Positions 51,949 to 60,602 of a DNA stretch of 64,000 nucleotides are shown here, one piece after another. Position numbers and translations under genes: made by a program. Every line of letters starts with the position of its first letter. Within the stretch, counting starts at the first letter, position 1. Origin of the DNA: Brevibacterium sp. HMSC07C04 (GTDB lineage Bacteria > Actinomycetota > Actinomycetes > Actinomycetales > Brevibacteriaceae); contig NZ_KV823235.1 of NCBI RefSeq assembly GCF_001815905.1, forward strand, positions 2,215-66,214, in the 5' to 3' direction. Under the pieces are notes generated by a model. That model was not told the DNA's origin. It worked only from the letters and a program-made list of their open reading frames with translations, and did no database searches.

Positions 51949-52652
51949 TGTGCATCACCAGCGGGTTTGAGACCGTGGTGAATGGCGACGATGCCGCCGG
52001 TGAGGTTGCGATACTTGACCTGATCGAAGCCTGCATCGCGGATCATATGGGCCAGCGGAAGCTGAGCCGGCCAGGCGCGGATCGACTCAGCCAGGTACAC
52101 GTAGGCGTCTGGATTCGAGCTCACTGCTTTTGCCACCGCAGGAAGGGCCCGCATGATGTATTCCTTGTAGAACCGCGCAAACGGGCTGAACGTCGGGGTC
52201 GAGAACTCGGCAATGACCAGTCGGCCGCCGGGTTTGAGAACACGCAGCATTTCCGCAAGCGCCTTCTGAGGTTCCTGCACGTTGCGGAAGCCATAGGTGA
52301 TGGTGACCACGTCAAAGGTGTTGTCGTCGAAGTCAAGGTCCGTCGCATCTGCGTACTGGAACTGGATTTCAGGGTGGCGGCGACGGCCCACCTCAAGCAT
52401 TCCCTCGCTGATGTCACCGGCGATGACAGTGGCTCCGCGCTGTGCGTAGGGCACTGAGCTGGAACCGGTTCCCGCGGCCAAGTCAAGGATGAGCTCACCG
52501 GGTTTGGGGTCGACCGATCGGGTGATCTCCACGCGCCACCAGCGCGAAATGCCGAAGGTCATGGCGTCGTTGGTGATGTCATAGCGTTCGGCAACAGCGT
52601 CGAACATCGATGCAACATCCGCCTTGTTCTTGTCCAGGTGAGCGCGATTCAT
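51945..52652 (-). CDS. menG: Demethylmenaquinone methyltransferase
   Basis: SAM-dependent C-methylation of demethylmenaquinone, the last ring step. It shows the UbiE/MenG pattern: VASMFDAVAERYDITNDAMTFG, SAM site LDLAAGTGSSSVPYA, DATDLDFDDNTFDVVTITYG and RVLKPGGRLVIAEFSTP. I chose the ATG at 52650-52652 (MNRAHLDK, 235 residues), matching homologues; the ATG three codons upstream (52661) is also possible. It runs back to back with menF, with divergent promoters in about 80 bp. Confidence 0.94.
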   Translation of the reverse strand: MNRAHLDKNKADVASMFDAVAERYDITNDAMTFGISRWWRVEITRSVDPKPGELILDLAAGTGSSSVPYAQRGATVIAGDISEGMLEVGRRRHPEIQFQYADATDLDFDDNTFDVVTITYGFRNVQEPQKALAEMLRVLKPGGRLVIAEFSTPTFSPFARFYKEYIMRALPAVAKAVSSNPDAYVYLAESIRAWPAQLPLAHMIRDAGFDQVKYRNLTGGIVAIHHGLKPAGDAQ

Positions 52653-52727
52653 GTGTCTCATAATCTCAGTCCCGCCCTCCCGGGAGCCAATCGGGCCGGT
52701 GCCAGTGCCGACGACAGTGCTTCTCAC

Positions 52728-52739
52728 TAGACTGGCCGT
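52728..52739 (+). promoter_or_regulatory. -10 hexamer for a leaderless menF transcript
   Basis: TAGACT (52728-52733) is exactly 6 nt before the GTG at 52740, with no ribosome-binding site and no clear -35. Confidence 0.5.
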
Positions 52740-54083
52740 GTGCTCAGCGATTCTGTTTCCCTGCGGGTGCGCTCGTGGTTCATCGACGGCGTCGACCCCC
52801 ACGCTCCCGCTCCCTTTGCGGGCGGTCTGCCGTCAACCGTGCAGGATTTTTTGGCACAGCTGCCCCAGGACACGTTCAACTGCTGGGTGCGAGGGCACTC
52901 CGGTCTGGTGGGCTTCGGCAGAGCAGCACGACTGCGCGCCAGCGGCAGTGGGACCGTCGAGGGGCGCACCCGCTTCGATCAGCTGTCCCAGCAGTGGCGC
53001 ACTGTGTCTGAGCGCGCTCAGGTCGAAGACGCGGTCAGACTGCCGGGATCGGGCCTGGTGGGCTTCACCGCAATTGCCTTTGCCGATGATTCCGACACGG
53101 ATTCCGTCATCGACATTCCGCGTTTCATCATGGGCCGCCGTCACGAACGCGTGTGGCTGACCTCCATCTGCCCCGAAGACGGCGCCGATGACGACTTCAC
53201 GCTCGAATCAACAGCGCTGAGCCCCGTTGCGGGTGCCTCGCTGCACGAGGGCCGCATCAGCCAGGAGCAGCACATCCGCAATGTGTCCGACGCGGTCGCA
53301 CTCATGCGGGCACCCGGCAGCCGGTTCAAGAAGATCGTCCTGGCCCGCGACGCTGTAGTCGACACGCCACGCGACATCGACGTTCGGGCGGTGCTCGGAG
53401 CGCTCAACGCCGCCTACCCCGCCACGTGGACGTTCAATGTGGCCGGCATGATCGGCGCAACACCGGAGCTTCTGGTGGGTGCTCACGATGGCGTTGTGCG
53501 CTCCCGCGTGCTCGCCGGCACGTACCAGGTGCGCGCCGATGCCCAAACGGAACTGGCTCAGGCCCGCCAGCAGCTTGCCGGGGCTAAGGACTCCCAGGAG
53601 CACATCTACGCCACGCACTCACTCGAAGAGAGCCTGCGTCCCCACAGCAGTGACCTGCACGTAGACGAACAGCCCTATCTGCTGACCCTGCCCAATGTCA
53701 TTCACTTAGCAACCGACGCTCACGGCACTCTCGACTCCCCTTCCGGCAGACCGAATGACCGTCCGTCGATCATCGATCTGGCCAAGAGCATTCACCCCAC
53801 GGCAGCTGTCGGCGGCGTGCCGCGCAATGAGGCGATGCGCGAAATCGCCCGCATTGAAGGGGCCGACCGCGGTCGCTACGCAGGGCCGGTCGGATGGATT
53901 GACGGTGCGGGCAACGGCCAGCTGGGCATTGCGCTGCGCTGCGGACAGTTGGAGTCGCGCACCCGCATTCGGCTGTGGGCCGGCGGCGGGATCATGCCCG
54001 ATTCAGACCCGCAGTCCGAACTTGCAGAATCGTGGGCAAAGCTCGGCCCTATGCTCCAGGCGCTCGGCGTCAGCCGCCCGTAA
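52740..54083 (+). CDS. menF: Isochorismate synthase
   Basis: Converts chorismate to isochorismate, the first committed menaquinone step. The 447-residue chorismate-binding enzyme has a variable N-terminal half, then KKIVLARDAVV, TPELLVGAHDGVVRSRVLAGT, KSIHPTAAVGGVPRNEA, GRYAGPVGWIDGAGNG and GGGIMPDSDPQSELAES, which cover the Mg and substrate site. Its end faces menD (convergent), with 96 bp between the stops. Confidence 0.94.
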   Translation: MLSDSVSLRVRSWFIDGVDPHAPAPFAGGLPSTVQDFLAQLPQDTFNCWVRGHSGLVGFGRAARLRASGSGTVEGRTRFDQLSQQWRTVSERAQVEDAVRLPGSGLVGFTAIAFADDSDTDSVIDIPRFIMGRRHERVWLTSICPEDGADDDFTLESTALSPVAGASLHEGRISQEQHIRNVSDAVALMRAPGSRFKKIVLARDAVVDTPRDIDVRAVLGALNAAYPATWTFNVAGMIGATPELLVGAHDGVVRSRVLAGTYQVRADAQTELAQARQQLAGAKDSQEHIYATHSLEESLRPHSSDLHVDEQPYLLTLPNVIHLATDAHGTLDSPSGRPNDRPSIIDLAKSIHPTAAVGGVPRNEAMREIARIEGADRGRYAGPVGWIDGAGNGQLGIALRCGQLESRTRIRLWAGGGIMPDSDPQSELAESWAKLGPMLQALGVSRP

Positions 54084-54157
54084 GCGCCGCTCGCCGCCAG
54101 CAGGGCATCCCGGCGGGACAGAGGCTCACCCCACCGGGCAAGCGCTCGGTCCAGACG

Positions 54158-54199
54158 CTCAGACCAGCGGGGCTTCAACTCAGACCAGCGGGACTTCAA
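54158..54199. repeat. 21-bp tandem duplication at the menD stop
   Basis: Units 54158-54178 and 54179-54199 differ at one base. Read on the minus strand, the first unit is the last six codons plus TGA of menD (FEVPLV-stop); the second, past the stop, repeats them as VEAPLV-stop in the same frame. Confidence 0.85.
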
Positions 54200-56090
54200 A
54201 AAGCCCCGCACTGCCGGCCTTTGCCACAGCAAGCAGATCGTCGACTGCCACCTGCTGGTACGGCCAGCCGTAGGCTTCGGCGAGCGCACGGAAGTTGCGT
54301 CCGTGGCGTGTTGCAAAGTACCTCGCAAAATGACTTTTCAGGTGCCCGGCACCGTGCTCCAGACCGCCGAAGATGGCTCCGCCGTCATCATTGAGGACGA
54401 AGATCTGCAGGGCGGGCAGATTCACGCTTCCGCCTTCGCGCAGCAGCCCTCCCACGTCGTGCAGGGCTGCGACATCCCCGATGATCAAACGCAGCGGGCA
54501 CTGCTTCGACACGGGTCCCGTCAGCGCCATGCCGACAGCCGTCGCAATCAACCCGTCGATCCCGGCCAGCCCTCTGCTGGCGCTCATCTGCACACGCCCA
54601 AGAGCCTCGTTCCCAGCCAGCGCAGAAGCGTAGCGGCCCGCATTGGAACTTGCGAGGAAGATCTGGGCGACGGTGCCGTGTTCGGCTGCATTCTCGGCGG
54701 CAGCACCGACAATCGCAGCGACAGCAGACACCCCGGCGGGCGGTTCAGCTGGGGTCGGCGGCACCTCGTGCCATTGGGCGGCCGCCTCACGGTGATGCGA
54801 GCGGACTTCCGAGGCGACGGTCGGCTGGCCTGCGATCACGCCGGTGGTGCGGCCCAGCAGGGTTTCGCGCACTCCCGCAGCCCGTTGAATATGCGATTCG
54901 GATGCAGCGGTGCGAGCCCACCGCTTCGCATCAGCATCTGGTGTCTGGCCGGTGAGCCCGGCCGAAGCCAAGTACGAGCCGTATTCATCCGCCGGCGCCC
55001 AGTCGAGGTCCGCTTGGATTTCTGCCGTCGGCAGGTTCGCCAACAGCCGCTGGTCTTGACGGTACTGGGTGATTCTGCCGGTGCGGACAACCCCGGTGAT
55101 GGATTCGGCAAGGTCATCGTCGAGAACGCCCGGGTGGCCGGGCACCGACAGGTGGAACAGCGGTGAGGACGGTTCGGCAAAAACCGGGACTCCGAAGGCC
55201 ACGGCGAGTTCCCCTGCTCGGTGCGCGCCGAAGTCGCAGTCGCTGCCGGCCAGCAGAACAGTTCCAGGGCGGCTGAGCATTTCCAGCGCCTGCGCGAATC
55301 CCGCGTGCACGTGCGGACGGTGTTCAAGGCGGTTGGCCTCGCCGATCTCGGGACGCCAGGGCATGTCTTCGGGCTTCGGTGTGAGCTCACCGTCGAACTG
55401 CACGTTGAACTGGACCGGCCCCGGTGTGGACAGTCCACGCAGTCCCGAACTCAGGGCGTACGGGGCGTTCATACCCGCGCCCGCCCCCTCCGAGCCGACC
55501 GCAGCGGCAGCCGCAGCGTGTACGGAGGCGGTGAGCGACGCCTCGTCAGGTTCTACAGGCACATCAAAGCGCAGACGAACATCGCCGAGCACGTGCGACT
55601 GCCTGTCGATCGTCTGGTTGGCCCCGGTGCGGCGCAGGCGCTCGGGCCGGTCAGCACTGAGGATGAGCAGCGGGAGCTGCGAATACGAAGCCTCCAGAAC
55701 AGCCGGGTGCAGGTTCGCCACCGCTGTTCCCGAAGTCGTGAGAACAGCGACCAGCCCCGGAGTCTGAGGCGAGGTGCTGCCACTGACCCCGCCCGCGACG
55801 GCACTGGGTTCCGCACCGCGAACACCCGCAGCCGCCGCACCGCCGAAAGCCCGAACAGACGCATCGGCAACGGCCGTCCGGCGCAGCCCCTTGGCCAGTC
55901 CCAGCGCAAAGAACGCCGCATCGCGTTCGTCAATGCGCACGTGGGTGGTCACCAGACCGGCATCGGCAAGTTCCGCAAAGGCGTAGGTCAGCGGTGCCGA
56001 ACGCGAACCGGGGGCAATGACAACATGCTCAAGACCGCGGCGAATAAGAGACAGGGCGATAGTGCGGGCTGTCGCAGTTGAAGTGTTCAC
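54180..56090 (-). CDS. menD: SEPHCHC synthase
   Basis: Thiamine-diphosphate enzyme joining 2-oxoglutarate to isochorismate in menaquinone synthesis. At 636 residues it is somewhat longer than usual because of inserted loops (residues 75-105, Gly/Ala-rich). Motifs: VVIAPGSRSAPLTYAFAEL, the ThDP-activating Glu in HVRIDERDAAFFALGLAKG, TTSGTAVANLHPAVLEASY, and the ThDP/Mg site GDVAALHDVGGLL through LNDDGGAIFGGLEHG. The start is GTG. Its stop codon sits in a 21-bp tandem duplication. The promoter overlaps that of the divergent CPBP gene. Confidence 0.93.
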   Translation of the reverse strand: MNTSTATARTIALSLIRRGLEHVVIAPGSRSAPLTYAFAELADAGLVTTHVRIDERDAAFFALGLAKGLRRTAVADASVRAFGGAAAAGVRGAEPSAVAGGVSGSTSPQTPGLVAVLTTSGTAVANLHPAVLEASYSQLPLLILSADRPERLRRTGANQTIDRQSHVLGDVRLRFDVPVEPDEASLTASVHAAAAAAVGSEGAGAGMNAPYALSSGLRGLSTPGPVQFNVQFDGELTPKPEDMPWRPEIGEANRLEHRPHVHAGFAQALEMLSRPGTVLLAGSDCDFGAHRAGELAVAFGVPVFAEPSSPLFHLSVPGHPGVLDDDLAESITGVVRTGRITQYRQDQRLLANLPTAEIQADLDWAPADEYGSYLASAGLTGQTPDADAKRWARTAASESHIQRAAGVRETLLGRTTGVIAGQPTVASEVRSHHREAAAQWHEVPPTPAEPPAGVSAVAAIVGAAAENAAEHGTVAQIFLASSNAGRYASALAGNEALGRVQMSASRGLAGIDGLIATAVGMALTGPVSKQCPLRLIIGDVAALHDVGGLLREGGSVNLPALQIFVLNDDGGAIFGGLEHGAGHLKSHFARYFATRHGRNFRALAEAYGWPYQQVAVDDLLAVAKAGSAGLFEVPLV

Positions 56091-56107
56091 GCACCCGATT
56101 CAACCAG

Positions 56108-56124
56108 ACCCTAGAATGTCGACC
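56108..56124. promoter_or_regulatory. Overlapping divergent -10 elements, menD / CPBP gene
   Basis: On the plus strand TAGAAT (56112-56117) ends 7 nt before the ATG at 56125, suggesting a leaderless start. On the minus strand TAGGGT (56108-56113) shares two bases with it and lies 17 nt before the menD GTG. The whole gap between the two start codons is 34 bp. Confidence 0.5.
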
Positions 56125-57093
56125 ATGGTCTACCCTCCCAGCCCCTATTCGGACGCACCGGCACCGGCGATCCCGGACTTCAAACGTCCCGACTCTCACC
56201 GGATCTGGCAGCTGCTTGCAGGCATAGTCGCCTTTGTCATCGCTCAGCTGGTCACGGTCGCCGTTGTTGCGTCGATTGCCGGAATCGGGGCTCTCGACAC
56301 CGCCTCCGCGCGACAAGGCGGCAGCCATGCCGAGTCGTACGGTCTGGGGATCGGACTTATGGCCGGCGGTGCTGCCATGTTCGTTCTCTACCTGCTGATC
56401 ATGCGCTTTATCGCGCGTGCCCCGGGGCACGGTCTGCGGGGCAAGAACAAGGTGACGGAGTTCCTTCTGGGCCTGACCCTCGCCTTTGTCATCCTCGGGA
56501 CTTCCGTCGGCGTGATTGCGCTGGCCGGGGGCTTCCGAATCACCGGTCTGACTGCCCGCGATGAGCTTCTGCCTGCTTTTGTCCTCGCTCTGGGGATCGG
56601 ACTGGGCCCGGCCTTTACGGAAGAGCTGCTGTTCCGCGGGTTCTTCCTGCGCATCTTCGACGCCTGGTGGGGGTGGGTGCCGTCGCTGCTCATCACGAGC
56701 GCGATCTTCGGCCTCGTGCACCTGGGCAACCCCGATGCCACGCTGTCCGGTGCGATCTTCATTGTGATCGAAGCGGGGCTGCTGTTGGGCGGAGCCTACC
56801 TCCTGACGCGCCGTCTGTGGTTGGCAATAGCCATCCACGCCGGGTGGAACTTCATGCAGGCGTTCGTCTTCGTGTCTCCGGTTTCCGGCACGGGCGAGGC
56901 GGTGGGCCTGTTCCAGGTGGAATGGTCGGGATCGTCGTGGCTGACCGGTGGAACGATGGGCCTTGAGGGTTCTGTCATCACCGCCGCACTCGGTCTGCTG
57001 GCAGGCATCGGGCTTCTGCTGCTGGCTGGAAAACACCGGACGCTCCTGCCGCGCGAAGCCGTCATCCGCAAGCAAAGGGCTGCCAAGGCCTGA
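56125..57093 (+). CDS. CPBP-family intramembrane metalloprotease
   Basis: 322-residue membrane protein with about 8 hydrophobic segments after a Pro-rich cytosolic start. The CPBP/Abi motifs are clear: EELLFRGFFLRIF (catalytic Glu pair and Arg) around residue 173, FGLVHL with a His, and HAGWNF with a His and Asn. Such proteases process prenylated or membrane peptides, or give bacteriocin self-immunity. The function here is unknown. I chose the ATG at 56125, 7 nt after TAGAAT; an in-frame ATG lies 9 bp upstream. It is embedded in the menaquinone locus. Confidence 0.88.
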   Translation: MVYPPSPYSDAPAPAIPDFKRPDSHRIWQLLAGIVAFVIAQLVTVAVVASIAGIGALDTASARQGGSHAESYGLGIGLMAGGAAMFVLYLLIMRFIARAPGHGLRGKNKVTEFLLGLTLAFVILGTSVGVIALAGGFRITGLTARDELLPAFVLALGIGLGPAFTEELLFRGFFLRIFDAWWGWVPSLLITSAIFGLVHLGNPDATLSGAIFIVIEAGLLLGGAYLLTRRLWLAIAIHAGWNFMQAFVFVSPVSGTGEAVGLFQVEWSGSSWLTGGTMGLEGSVITAALGLLAGIGLLLLAGKHRTLLPREAVIRKQRAAKA

Positions 57094-57208
57094 AATGCGC
57101 ACCCGATGGCAGACGGCTTTCTCACAGCGCAGTTCCAAGGACAGTCCAAGCCGAGCGTAACTTCCCGTTCACGCATACGCCGTAGCCTGAGTGTTGCGGA
57201 GGTGGTCC

Positions 57209-58705
57209 ATGGTCAAGCGCAGTCTGCGGATGTCCGTCGGAGCACGCGCGGTGCGAGCACTCACAGCCCGCCGCAGTGCGGCAGGCCTCTACCCGGCCTA
57301 CAGCGAATCGACCTCGTTCCTCGGCCCGGAGCCAGCCGGTTTCGAAGCCGCCCACATCCACGTGCGCGAAAAGCGCAAACTCTCTCGCCGCCTGCGGGAG
57401 TTCTTCGTCTACTCACCGGCTCTCGGCAGAACCGTCGGCGTGCGCGTCCTCTTGCCCGGCATCCCACAGGAGCACGCCGTTCCCCTGTTCCTTTTCCACG
57501 GCGGCGGCGACGATTTCCGATCCTGGACGGACCTGGGGCGGGCTGAACTGCACACGCGCGGCAGTCGTTTCCTCGTTGTCATGCCCGATGCGGGGGCGGC
57601 CGTCTACTCCCGCCACGAAAAAGCACCCGGCGACGTCGAAGACTGGCCGGAGTTCCACATCCGCGAACTGCCGATGCTGATAGGCGACCTCTATTCGACC
57701 TGCCCCGAACTGCGGGTGGCCGCCGGGCTGTCCATGGGCGGCTACGGGGCTATGAAATACGCCGCCTGGCGGCCCGATCTCTACGCTGCCGCCGCCGCGT
57801 TTTCGTCTCCGCTCATCCCGCAGGCCGCTCCCCCGCTGTTTCAGATCCTCGCAATGCGCGCGGGAGCACCGGCGGATTCGCTCTTCGGATCTTTCAAAGA
57901 CGGTGACGCCCGATGGGAAGCGAATTCGCCCTACGACCTCGCAGAAAACCTCCGCGGGCTCGACATCTGGCTGTCAGCGGGCTCTGGAACCCCTGACGAT
58001 GCGGAGAATTCCGATGAGAGCGCTGACATCATGGAAGCCCACCTGCACAACCACGGCGGCCGCTTTGCCCAGCGGCTGAGCGAACTGGGCATAAAACACG
58101 CGTGGGCACCGCGGGACACCGGAATGCACAACTGGTTTGCCTGGCAGCGCGAACTCAAAGCGTGGCTGGCCCACGCCGTGCAGGCCGGGCTCGACCGCAG
58201 TCCCAGCGCATCACCCACCCGCGATCCCCGCCCGCGGTTCTGGACGAGCGTTGCCGACGGGTCGCCGTTTACGTTCATCAGCGGCCTGCCGGTCTTCGAA
58301 ATCTACGGATGGAAAGTCGAGATCTCCAGGCGCCGACCCCAGATCGTCACCTTCGGCGACGTCAGCCCCAGCGGCTTCACCCTCAACGGCGCCGGAACCT
58401 TCCGAGTGACCTCACCTGCCATGTTCATGCCCGGCGCGGAAGCATCCATCACCGTCAGAAGCCCGCTGGGAGTCAACCCGTACACAACCCGGGCCGACGC
58501 CTCGGGAGCCATCTCAATCACAGGTCAGATGGGTGCGGCGCTGCACGATCCCATCGTGCCCGGCAGTCGGACAAAGCACTTTCGCACGTGGGGCCAGGCG
58601 GCGGTCACCGAAGTCATCATCAGGGGGCAGAGAAAAGACTCAGACAGATCTGCGACCATAGAAAGTTCACGCAAGCCCAAGGCGCTGCCAATAAGAGGCG
58701 GCTGA
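57209..58705 (+). CDS. Alpha/beta-hydrolase esterase with C-terminal beta domain
   Basis: 498 residues from the ATG at 57209 (GGAGG 6 nt upstream). The N-terminal ~310 residues are an esterase-D/antigen-85-like hydrolase: oxyanion-region FLFHGGGDDFRSW, nucleophile Ser in GLSMGGYGAMKYA near residue 175, and a terminal His in DTGMHNWFAWQRELKAW. About 170 further residues form a beta-rich domain (FEIYGWKVEISRRRPQIVTF) that I do not recognise. There is no clear signal peptide, but the N-terminus is basic. It lies 17 bp before a lipoprotein gene, so the two are probably co-transcribed. Substrate unknown. Confidence 0.8.
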   Translation: MVKRSLRMSVGARAVRALTARRSAAGLYPAYSESTSFLGPEPAGFEAAHIHVREKRKLSRRLREFFVYSPALGRTVGVRVLLPGIPQEHAVPLFLFHGGGDDFRSWTDLGRAELHTRGSRFLVVMPDAGAAVYSRHEKAPGDVEDWPEFHIRELPMLIGDLYSTCPELRVAAGLSMGGYGAMKYAAWRPDLYAAAAAFSSPLIPQAAPPLFQILAMRAGAPADSLFGSFKDGDARWEANSPYDLAENLRGLDIWLSAGSGTPDDAENSDESADIMEAHLHNHGGRFAQRLSELGIKHAWAPRDTGMHNWFAWQRELKAWLAHAVQAGLDRSPSASPTRDPRPRFWTSVADGSPFTFISGLPVFEIYGWKVEISRRRPQIVTFGDVSPSGFTLNGAGTFRVTSPAMFMPGAEASITVRSPLGVNPYTTRADASGAISITGQMGAALHDPIVPGSRTKHFRTWGQAAVTEVIIRGQRKDSDRSATIESSRKPKALPIRGG

Positions 58706-58722
58706 GAACAGAAGGGAACCGG

Positions 58723-59370
58723 ATGAAGCGGCTCATAGCAGGTCTGGCACTATCCGCACTCGCGCTGACAGGGTGCAGCCAAGCCGATGGCCAGCAGACA
58801 GATCCGGACAGCAGCGCCGAACAGGGCGCAGCAGAGGGCATGCACTCAACAGAAGACCTGCGCAGGTCCATGGAATCGGCTGGTATGGAGCCTGCCGAAG
58901 TCAGCCCCGAAAACGCGGACCCGGCACAGCTGCTCGAAAGCGCGTCCGTCGAACCGGAAAACTGCCGGGTGCTGCTTGACGCCACGCAGGGCGCAGACCT
59001 CGGCACTGACACCGGGCTGAGCGCAAAAACCGATTCGGCGTCCTACTTCGCTGCCGCCAATGCCGAGGGCACTGACCTGGCTCCCATAGTAGAAAACGCA
59101 CGCAAAGCGGCCCAGGACTGCTCAACCATTCGGGTAAAATTCGCCGATCAGACCGTCGAAACCTCTGTCACCGTCGACGACATCACGATCGACGGGGCAG
59201 ACGACGCCGTGTCGGCATCCGCCGAAGTCGACTTCCACGGGCAGAAGCTGACCATCACCAATATCGCCGCCGCGAAAGACAACACGATCGTCTCGGCTGT
59301 TCTCAGCCACGGCGGAAAGCCGAAGACCGCCGCAAAGACCATCAGCGGCATTCTCAGCCGACTGGGCTGA
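58723..59370 (+). CDS. Small secreted lipoprotein, unknown function
   Basis: 215 residues. A lipoprotein signal peptide is clear: basic start MKRL, hydrophobic core, and lipobox LTGC with Cys at residue 18. The mature part begins with a Gln/Asp/Glu-rich linker and then an alpha/beta domain without recognised motif; two Cys (in EPENCRVLL and AQDCSTIRV) may form a disulfide. AAGGGA 6 nt upstream supports the start; the frame is open far upstream inside the esterase gene. Its stop is one base from the convergent menC stop. Confidence 0.85.
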   Translation: MKRLIAGLALSALALTGCSQADGQQTDPDSSAEQGAAEGMHSTEDLRRSMESAGMEPAEVSPENADPAQLLESASVEPENCRVLLDATQGADLGTDTGLSAKTDSASYFAAANAEGTDLAPIVENARKAAQDCSTIRVKFADQTVETSVTVDDITIDGADDAVSASAEVDFHGQKLTITNIAAAKDNTIVSAVLSHGGKPKTAAKTISGILSRLG

Positions 59371-59371
59371 C

Positions 59372-60514
59372 TTACGCAGAGCGCAGAAGCTTCCAACAGG
59401 CGGCCAGACGAGCCAACCACCACTGTTCAACATCCGCCGGTGCCCGGTGCGCTTCTGCCAGTTGCACGCTGACGTCCATCGGGGCTGCGCTGATTGTGCC
59501 GCCGCGGGGCTTTCGCGGCCTGTCTACGACATCGGCAGCCAACAGCGACGCCGTGCCCAAGCCCGCTGCCCACGGTTCGGCCTGCCCGCCGCGCTGTGCC
59601 AAGACCAGTGCCAGCTGCGCACCGGCGGCCAAGCCGATGGACGATTCCAAAGCACTCGACACCGTCGCAGGCAGACCGCAGGCATCCACAATCCGCTCTG
59701 CCGCTGCGACCCCGCCCAGCGGCTGTGCTTTTACGACAATGTGATCGGCCGCGCCCAACTGCGCCACCCGCAGAGGGTCGTCAGACCGGCGAATGTTCTC
59801 ATCCGCAGCAATCCGCACGGCACTCAGTTCACTGTCTGCCTGCAGCCGCTGCCGCAGCCTCGCCATGTCCTCAACGCCGGCAACCGGCTGTTCGATGTAT
59901 TCAAGCCGCTGCGCAAAACCAGGCAGGGTGCACAGTGCCCGCGCATACTCCACGGCTTCTTCAACGCTGAGTTTGCCATTGGCGTCCAAGCGAATCCCGG
60001 CTGTTGGGGCAGCGCGCAGGACAGCCGCTGTGCGCGCCAGATCAGCGTCTTTGCTGGCCGCACCGTGTTCGGCGATTTTGATTTTGAAGACCCCCACACC
60101 GTCAAAGCGGGCGAGAACATCTGGAACTTCGGCAGCGCCCACCGCCGGGACGGTCCCATTGACCGGCACCCGAGTCCCCGCCAAGCCGCCTGAGACAGCG
60201 GATGTCCGCGACGCTTCGTGAGCAGATGTGGGCAAAGCCGACGAGGCGGAAGTCCCAGACTCCAGCAGATTTGCCGGACCGCTCGGGTTGAGTGAGAACT
60301 CAACTGCCGCCGCCAGCCAGCGGTGCGCTTGTGCGGGCCCGTATTCGGGAAACGGACTGAACTCCGCCCAGCCGGCCGGACCGCGCAGCAGGCACACCTG
60401 CCGCGATGTGATGCCGCGAAACCGGGTGGTCATCGGCAGTTCGACCACACGAATATCCGTGAAGAACTCGCGCGGATCGGCGGGCAGATCCGAAACAGGA
60501 AGCGAAAACGGCAT
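59372..60514 (-). CDS. menC: o-Succinylbenzoate synthase
   Basis: Enolase-superfamily dehydratase that makes o-succinylbenzoate from SHCHC. Key residues: the catalytic Lys pair in GVFKIKIAEHG around residue 145, metal ligands in RLDANGKLS (Asp), LEYIEQP (Glu) and RIAADENI (Asp), and the second catalytic Lys in HIVVKAQPLGG. At 380 residues it has an N-terminal insertion of about 45 Ser/Ala/Thr-rich residues (LLESGTSASSALPTSAHEAS) relative to short actinobacterial MenC. It is transcribed toward the lipoprotein gene, divergent from menB. Confidence 0.92.
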   Translation of the reverse strand: MPFSLPVSDLPADPREFFTDIRVVELPMTTRFRGITSRQVCLLRGPAGWAEFSPFPEYGPAQAHRWLAAAVEFSLNPSGPANLLESGTSASSALPTSAHEASRTSAVSGGLAGTRVPVNGTVPAVGAAEVPDVLARFDGVGVFKIKIAEHGAASKDADLARTAAVLRAAPTAGIRLDANGKLSVEEAVEYARALCTLPGFAQRLEYIEQPVAGVEDMARLRQRLQADSELSAVRIAADENIRRSDDPLRVAQLGAADHIVVKAQPLGGVAAAERIVDACGLPATVSSALESSIGLAAGAQLALVLAQRGGQAEPWAAGLGTASLLAADVVDRPRKPRGGTISAAPMDVSVQLAEAHRAPADVEQWWLARLAACWKLLRSA

Positions 60515-60526
60515 AATCTCAGCCTA
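60515..60526 (-). promoter_or_regulatory. -10 hexamer for a leaderless menC transcript
   Basis: Minus strand: TAGGCT (60521-60526) lies 6 nt before the menC ATG, with GAGATT between and no ribosome-binding site. menG has the same GAGATT directly before its upstream ATG. Confidence 0.5.
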
Positions 60527-60590
60527 GCGAGCGCGGATGCTGGACGCTGTTGTGTGCAGCAGCGGGAGTCGCGGGGCGTGCACCAGCTAA

Positions 60591-60602
60591 TAGAGTGGGG
60601 GT
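60591..60602 (+). promoter_or_regulatory. -10 hexamer for a leaderless menB transcript
   Basis: TAGAGT (60591-60596) lies 6 nt before the menB ATG. The GGGGG between them is too close to the ATG to act as a normal ribosome-binding site. Confidence 0.4.

Noticed and set aside
55528-55548. A further interspersed-repeat copy inside menD (GTGAGCGACGCCTCGTCAG)
   Set aside because: It is in coding sequence of menD, differs at several positions, and the coding sequence explains it well enough.
58102-58722. Upstream extension of the lipoprotein frame inside the esterase gene
   Set aside because: Out-of-frame overlap with a real gene; the signal peptide and lipobox start exactly at 58723.
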